A stretch of 64,000 nt of DNA from Chitinophagaceae bacterium (GTDB taxonomy: Bacteria; Bacteroidota; Bacteroidia; Chitinophagales; Chitinophagaceae). The stretch lies in assembly GCA_024707305.1 (NCBI GenBank), contig JANPZZ010000018.1, positions 124,001 through 188,000 of the forward strand, written 5' to 3'. The first letter of the stretch is position 1, and every line of letters starts with the position of its first letter. Positions 58,730 to 64,000 of the stretch are shown piece after piece. Below the pieces are notes generated by a model. That model was not told the origin of the DNA. It saw nothing but the letters and a program-made list of their open reading frames with translations, and ran no database searches. The translations under genes were made by a program, and so were the position numbers.

Positions 58730-59320
58730 TTGGGAAACGATTGTCAATATTTGGAGGAGGAACTGCTGAGAAAAATTGCGGAGGCAGACGAAAAGGCGTT
58801 TGCACGTCTTGTGGCTCATTATGCCCCAATCATTTACGCGCATATACTTTCCTACATAAAAGATCCGCAACAGTCGGAAGAAATTACCCAGGATATATTT
58901 GTAGGTATTTGGAATGTAAGAACCACGCTGCCTGACATTGTCAACTTCCGTGCTTATATTTTCAGGGCAACGCGTAACCGTACCATCACTGCCCTTCGGC
59001 AACAACTCAGTCATGAATCACTGGCAGGCCGTGATGAATGGGAGGATACCCTCTCGAACCCCGCCGAAAAAATGGAACTCAGAGAACTGAACCAGGTCAT
59101 TATGGCTGGAATTGAGCTACTTCCTCCCCGTCGCCAACAGGTTTTTAAAATGAGCCGACTGCAGGGTTTGAGTTATGATGAAATCGCAGCCGAACTCAAT
59201 ATTTCAAAAAGCGCCGTTAATCAGCATATAGTAGAGTCACTTGTATTTCTGCGCACACATCTGAAGGGCAAACTTCCCCTTTGGATCCATCTTTTCCTGC
59301 CACTGGCCCTGCTTCAGTAA
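58730..59320 (+). CDS. FecI-type ECF RNA polymerase sigma factor (locus 3)
   Basis: 196 residues, TTG start. Region 2: EKAFARLVAHYAPIIYAHILSYIKDPQQSEEITQDIFVGIWNVR; region 4: LPPRRQQVFKMSRLQGLSYDEIAAELNISKSAVNQHI. The C-terminal tail is hydrophobic (LPLWIHLFLPLALLQ), as in the locus 1 sigma factor. It is followed by an anti-sigma gene and a SusC gene. Confidence 0.92.
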   Translation: MGNDCQYLEEELLRKIAEADEKAFARLVAHYAPIIYAHILSYIKDPQQSEEITQDIFVGIWNVRTTLPDIVNFRAYIFRATRNRTITALRQQLSHESLAGRDEWEDTLSNPAEKMELRELNQVIMAGIELLPPRRQQVFKMSRLQGLSYDEIAAELNISKSAVNQHIVESLVFLRTHLKGKLPLWIHLFLPLALLQ

Positions 59321-59438
59321 TTTTTTTTCGATTTTTTTCTGGTCCGACCTGATTGCGCACTTCAAATCTGTGTCTTCTTTATTGAATGCCATATGTTGCC
59401 CAATTTGGGTTCGTCATGGTATTTATTAAAAAATACAC

Positions 59439-60632
59439 ATGACACCCGACCAATTCAAGCAGCTTGTTGACCGATACATAACCGGTGATTGTAGCGCAGA
59501 GGAACAGGAACAACTGAAGTGGCTCCTGGAAGACCCGGCCTACATAGAACAACTGGCAACCATCATGGATCAGCAACTGGAACAGTTGCAGGCAACCGAT
59601 TCGGATTTTCCGGAAACAACCAGCCGCATTCAGGAAGCAGTGGTGGCGCGCATTTCCAATTCGCAGGCGGAGGAAACAGAAAATCAAAAACGTGGTATCG
59701 TTTACATGATCCGCAAATGGGCTGTGGCCGCCAGCATCATTGCCGCACTTTCAGTGCTGGCATTTTTTCTTTTTAATAAATCCTCAGATACTTCCCCACT
59801 CGCCCAGCAACCTACGGGCGAACCTTCCACCATAGAGGCAGGTAAGGATGGTGCCATTCTCACACTCGTAGATGGCAGCACGGTTGTGCTCGATAGCATG
59901 GGAAATGGGCTGGTGACTACACAAAATGGCACCAAGGTTTTACTAAGAAACGGACAACTTGTATACGACCAGGCGAATAGCGATGTTGTAATAAACGGCT
60001 ACAATAGTATGTCAACCCCGAAAGGACGGCAGTTTAAAATGGTATTACCCGATGGAACGAAAGTGTGGTTGAATGCAGCATCTTCTATTCGTTATCCCAT
60101 TGTATTTACAGGCAATGACCGGAAAGTGGACATCACCGGTGAAGCTTATTTTGAAGTGGCCAAAAATAAAAACAAACCTTTCATTGTAGCCACGCACAGC
60201 GGAACTGAGATAGAAGTACTCGGTACGCATTTCAACATTAATTCTTACGACAACGAAGAAACCATCAATACCACATTGCTGGAAGGTTCTGTGCGTGTAT
60301 CGAATAAAGAAGGAAGAATTGTATTGACGCCTGGACAGCAGGCGCAATCAACCAACACGGCACTTACAGTGAAAAAACAGGTGAATGTAGCACAGGTGAT
60401 GGCATGGAAAAACGGGCAGTTCGACTTCAACAATGCCTCGCTGCGCGAAGTGATGCGCCAGCTTGAGCGCTGGTATAATATTGAAGTGGAATATGCGCCG
60501 GGTGTAAAGAATTATGAGTTTGTGGGAAAGATGGATCGTGAACTTTCATTGCAGGAAGTATTGAAGGGATTGGAAATGTCGGAAGTGCGATTTGAGATAA
60601 CCAATGAGCGAAAAATTATTGTAAAACCATAA
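59439..60632 (+). CDS. FecR-family anti-sigma factor (locus 3)
   Basis: 397 residues, intact. Cytoplasmic N-terminus (QFKQLVDRYITGDCSAEEQEQLKWLL), transmembrane helix (WAVAASIIAALSVLAFFLF), FecR domain (MVLPDGTKVWLNAASSIRYPIVFTGNDRKVDITGEAYFEVAKN; LGTHFNINSYDNEE) and C-terminal LREVMRQLERWYNIEVEYAPGVKNYEFVGKMDRELSLQEVLKGL. Same role as the other two anti-sigma factors. Confidence 0.93.
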   Translation: MTPDQFKQLVDRYITGDCSAEEQEQLKWLLEDPAYIEQLATIMDQQLEQLQATDSDFPETTSRIQEAVVARISNSQAEETENQKRGIVYMIRKWAVAASIIAALSVLAFFLFNKSSDTSPLAQQPTGEPSTIEAGKDGAILTLVDGSTVVLDSMGNGLVTTQNGTKVLLRNGQLVYDQANSDVVINGYNSMSTPKGRQFKMVLPDGTKVWLNAASSIRYPIVFTGNDRKVDITGEAYFEVAKNKNKPFIVATHSGTEIEVLGTHFNINSYDNEETINTTLLEGSVRVSNKEGRIVLTPGQQAQSTNTALTVKKQVNVAQVMAWKNGQFDFNNASLREVMRQLERWYNIEVEYAPGVKNYEFVGKMDRELSLQEVLKGLEMSEVRFEITNERKIIVKP

Positions 60633-60659
60633 AACGAACTGAAGAACCACCACCCTTCC

Positions 60660-60690
60660 AAAAAAACCGCCGGGATGGCAGTCCCGGCGG
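60660..60690 (-). terminator. A7 tract plus hairpin at the fecR-susC junction (locus 3)
   Basis: A7 followed by CCGCCGGGA-TGGCAG-TCCCGGCGG, a perfect 9-bp GC-rich stem. No T-tract on the plus strand; hairpin plus T7 on the minus strand. Third example of this layout in the window. Confidence 0.6.
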
Positions 60691-60770
60691 CACCCAAAGG
60701 GCTGTGTTGGTTCGATCATAAATGCTTTGTCGAGCTATCCTTTATTAACAAACCAAACATTTTCAAATTT

Positions 60771-63700
60771 ATGCTAATTGCTGCTTCAAGCAAGCGGATG
60801 CAGGCTAAATGGCCGCACCGGTTGCGCGGGGCCGGCGAATCCCGATCGAGGATCCGGGTGCTGCCAGCGCTCTCATTCAAAACACTGCTTACGATGAAAC
60901 TAACGCTTCTTTTCCTGTTAGCAGGTCTGTTTAGCGCCCACGCAGAGGGCTTCAGCCAGACCATTACCTATTCGGGCAGAAACGTCGCCATCACGAAAGT
61001 TTTTGCTGCCATTGAGTCGCAAACGGGCTATTCCGTTTTTGCCAACAAAGAACTGTTGCGGGAAAGCAAACCCGTAACTCTTTCAGTGAAGGAAATGCCG
61101 CTGCAGGAATTCCTGCAACAGATGTTTCAAAACCAACCACTGGATTTTGAGGTGAACAACAAAACCATTTTTCTGAAAAAGAAAAAACAGGTAATACAAC
61201 GCCTCATGGCTCCCGAAGAGAAAAAAGAAACACCACCCCCTCCTACTATTACGGGTGTGGTTCTCGACTCCGCGGGCAACGCACTGCAGGGCGCATCCGT
61301 TGTTGTAAAAGGTACCAATGTATCTGTAACAACCAATGCGGAAGGGCGCTTTACCATCGAAGCTGAAACGAACCAGACACTGGTGATTTCTTATATCGGT
61401 TATAAAACTACCGAAGTCGCACTGGGAGGTCGCACTTCAGTAACGGTTCACATGGAAAAACAGGTCAACGAAATTGAACAGGTAGTCGTTACCGCCCTGG
61501 GTATTCCACGTAAAACAAAAGCACTTACTTATAACGTACAGGAAGTAAAAGGCGAAGAAGTGCTGCGCGTACGCGATGCGAACTTTGTAAACAGCCTTAC
61601 TGGTAAAGTTGCCGGTATCACCGTTAACAGTTCAGCTGCCGGTATCGGTGGTTCATCCCGCGTAGTAATGCGTGGTACAAAATCGCTGTTTGGAAATAAC
61701 AATGCACTGTATGTGGTGGATGGTATTCCCCTGCCAAACCTGCAGACCAATCAGGCCAGTGATATCTTCACCGGATCTGGCATGTCGGGCGATGGTATTT
61801 CAAATATCAATCCTGATGATATTGAAACAATGTCGGTACTTACAGGACCTGCTGCTGCAGCACTGTATGGTAGCCAGGCTGCGAATGGTGTAATCCTGAT
61901 CAACACTCGTAAAGGTGAAGCAGGTAAATTGAAACTGAGTGCTTCTAACAACACCAGCTTCTTCAGTCCTGCGATCCTTCCTGAGTTCCAGAATACATAC
62001 GGTTCTCCAACCGGTAGCTATTACAGCTGGGGCGATAAACTGGCTACACCATCATCATACGATCCTGCCGATTTCTTCCAGACAGGTGTAAACGTTACCA
62101 ATTCAATTACGCTGAGCACAGGCAATGAGAAAAAATCAGACTTATTTCTCTGCTGCAAGCGTACAGGCAAAAGGCATCATCACCAACAACGAACTGGATC
62201 GTCTGAACTTCTCCGTTCGTAACACAGCCAACCTGCTCGACAACAGGCTGACCTGGGATGTGAATGCGATGTACGTTAATACAGAAGAACAAAACATGTT
62301 CTCACAGGGTCAATACTTCAACCCGCTTATTCCCATCTATCTCTTCCCATTGAGCGATGATATTGAGCGCTACAAAGTTTTTGAACGCTTTGATCCTACA
62401 CGCAACTTTAATACACAGTTCTGGCCTTACGGTGATATGGGCTTCCAGATGCAAAACCCATACTGGATCATTCACCGCAACCTGTTCCAGGTGAAAAAAG
62501 ACCGCTTCGTAATTGGAACCGGTTTGAAATACAAGATCAACAGCTGGCTGGATGTTGCAGGTCGTGTACGTCTTGATCAAAACACAACATCTGGCGAGCG
62601 TAAATTCTTCGCATCTACTTCGGGGCTTTTTGCATCTGAAGCTGGTGCTTATTACAAGAATACCGCTATTACACGCCAGATGTATTCTGATGTACTGGCT
62701 ACCGCTACAAAAGATCTTAACAATGATCTTACGCTGAGTGCAACGGTGGGTGCATCTATTATGGATGTACAGTACAACATGGAAAACTATGGCGGTAACC
62801 TGCTGAGTGTTCCTAACCTGTTTGCTTATCAAAACGTAAACCAGACACAGGCAACCGTTCAACAGGAACGCTTCCGCGATCAGACGCAATCTGTTTTTGG
62901 AACTGCGCAATTGAGCTATCGCAATATGGTGTTTGTGGATGTTACGGGTCGTACCGACTGGTCATCCGCACTTGCTAACACAACAGCCAGCTCAATCGTA
63001 TATCCTTCAGTAGGTGCATCAGCCATCCTGACCGACCTGTTGAAGTTCCGTTCACCCATTTTGTCATTTGCAAAAATCCGCGGTACGTATAGTGAAGTAG
63101 GTAATGCTCCTTCCCGTTTTGTGAGTATTGCCACCTACCCCATCATTGGTGGATTCCCCACAACAACATCATATCGTCCGGCAACAAGCTTACGTCCTGA
63201 AGGAACACGTTCAGTGGAACTCGGTCTGAACCTGCGTTTCCTGCGTAATAAAATCAACCTGGATGTAACGGTTTATCGTTCCAACACCTTCAACCAGCTC
63301 TTCAACCCCACCCTGGCACCCAGTACAGGCTTTAGCAGCTTCTACATTAATGCCGGTGAAGTGGTTAACAAGGGTATTGAGGTTTCACTCGGTGGAAGCA
63401 TGAAGCTCGGTGCCGTTGACTGGAGTTCCAACGTAACGCTTGGATTGAACAGAAACCGTATCAACAAGTTGCTGGCTAACTACAAAGACGAGCTGACTGC
63501 TGAACCCATCAGCGTTGATAGCCTGAGCATGGGTGGAACAGGCAGCTACATGATGGCCCTGGTTAAAGGCGGCAGCATGGGTGATATTTATGTGAATTCA
63601 CTTGCAGTAGATGAGCATGGTTTCATTAAAGTGGGACTGGTTTCCCAAACGGTAACTGCAAACTCGAATCATTATATCAAAGCTGGTAATGCAAACCCAC

Positions 63701-64000
63701 GTTACAACCTGGGCTGGCGCAACAGTTTCCGTTATAAAGATTTCCAGCTTGATCTTTTGGTAAATGCACGTATTGGTGGTGTTGGCGTATCGGTTACACA
63801 GGCCATCATGGATCGCTTTGGTGTTTCTAAAGCATCTGCTGATGCACGTGATGCTGGTGGTGTTATCATCAATGGCGAAAAACTGCCTGCACAACCTTAC
63901 TACGAAGTTGTAGGTGGTGGTGTTGCTGGTGTTGGTTCACGTTATGTGTACAGCGCCTCCAACGTTCGTCTTGCAGAAGCATCGTTGAACTACAACCTTC
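60771..64000 (+). CDS. SusC/RagA TonB-dependent transporter with STN domain (locus 3), 3'-truncated, one frameshift
   Basis: The start at ATG 60771 (MLIAASSKRMQAKWPHR) is preferred to the track start; the 5' leader resembles that of the locus 1 susC. Signal peptide MKLTLLFLLAGLFSAHAEGFSQ, STN (ITYSGRNVAITKVFAAIESQTGYSVFANKELL), regulatory-like domain (ITGVVLDSAGNALQGASVVVKGTNVSVTTNAEGRF), plug (ALYVVDGIPLPNLQTNQASDIF ... AAALYGSQAANGVILINTRKG) and barrel. The frame breaks near 62130 (A6, one too many: NEKNQTYFSAASVQAKGIITNNELDRLNFSVRNTANLL follows). The barrel continues to the window edge; SusD should lie beyond. Confidence 0.92.

Noticed and set aside
58614-58829. Track ORF at 58614 (MVDGGWEMVDGG repeats)
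   Set aside because: A translation of the CGATGG/CCATCC repeat arm.

Overview
The window looks like a chromosomal contig from a Bacteroidota bacterium, most likely of the family Chitinophagaceae. Four things point there: three FecI-type sigma / FecR anti-sigma / SusC cassettes, SusD lipoproteins, -7 promoter elements of the TAnnTTTG type, and Chitinophagaceae-like proteins throughout (family placement is inference). Many genes are split by a single-base indel, usually in a short homopolymer. I read these as one gene each and as probable sequence errors, not as true pseudogenes.

Layout. 1-2.4 kb: 3' part of uvrA (minus, runs off the edge). 2.7-7.8 kb: a secreted protein, then a SAM-I riboswitch with terminator, metY, metX and homoserine dehydrogenase. 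8.1-10.2 kb: sugar-nucleotide epimerase and a membrane-anchored GT2 glycosyltransferase. 10.4-13.2 kb: SNF2 helicase. 13.3-21.7 kb: the most unusual part. Three copies of a small GIY-YIG nuclease gene each run into a tRNA-Pro-like sequence whose D-arm is replaced by an 18-bp perfect palindrome. Two of the copies bracket a ~7 kb minus-strand operon with two MbnP-MbnH pairs (copper-protein / diheme peroxidase families). Next to them lie an intact tRNA-Pro(TGG), four tandem 58-bp units made of the 5' half of tRNA-Pro, and tRNA-Ser(GCT).

21.9-27.5 kb: REP-like palindromes, a lipoprotein, YceI with a divergent HxlR regulator, the ligase-associated exonuclease with its ATP-dependent DNA ligase, and a flavin-binding stress protein. 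27.7-40.1 kb: sigma/anti-sigma and a SusC-SusD-DUF4843-PKD-like-ABC ATPase-GldF/GldG-fusion operon. 41.6-57.5 kb: second sigma/anti-sigma and a SusCD locus with two sialidase-fold proteins, a secreted Gfo/Idh oxidoreductase, a DUF1080 protein, a YhcH-family lipoprotein, an FAD oxidoreductase and a sodium:solute symporter. This looks like a locus for cleaving and importing an acidic or oxidisable glycan. 58.7-64 kb: third sigma/anti-sigma and a SusC gene that runs off the end.

Several intergenic repeat families recur: TCATTTCC/ACATTTCC arms, CGATGGTCGATG strings, and a CACAGATTTACAC element with a conserved core. They often form inverted repeats at gene 3' ends and give rise to spurious low-complexity ORFs in the track. 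No computation or database search was run; family names come from recognition of the translated sequence.
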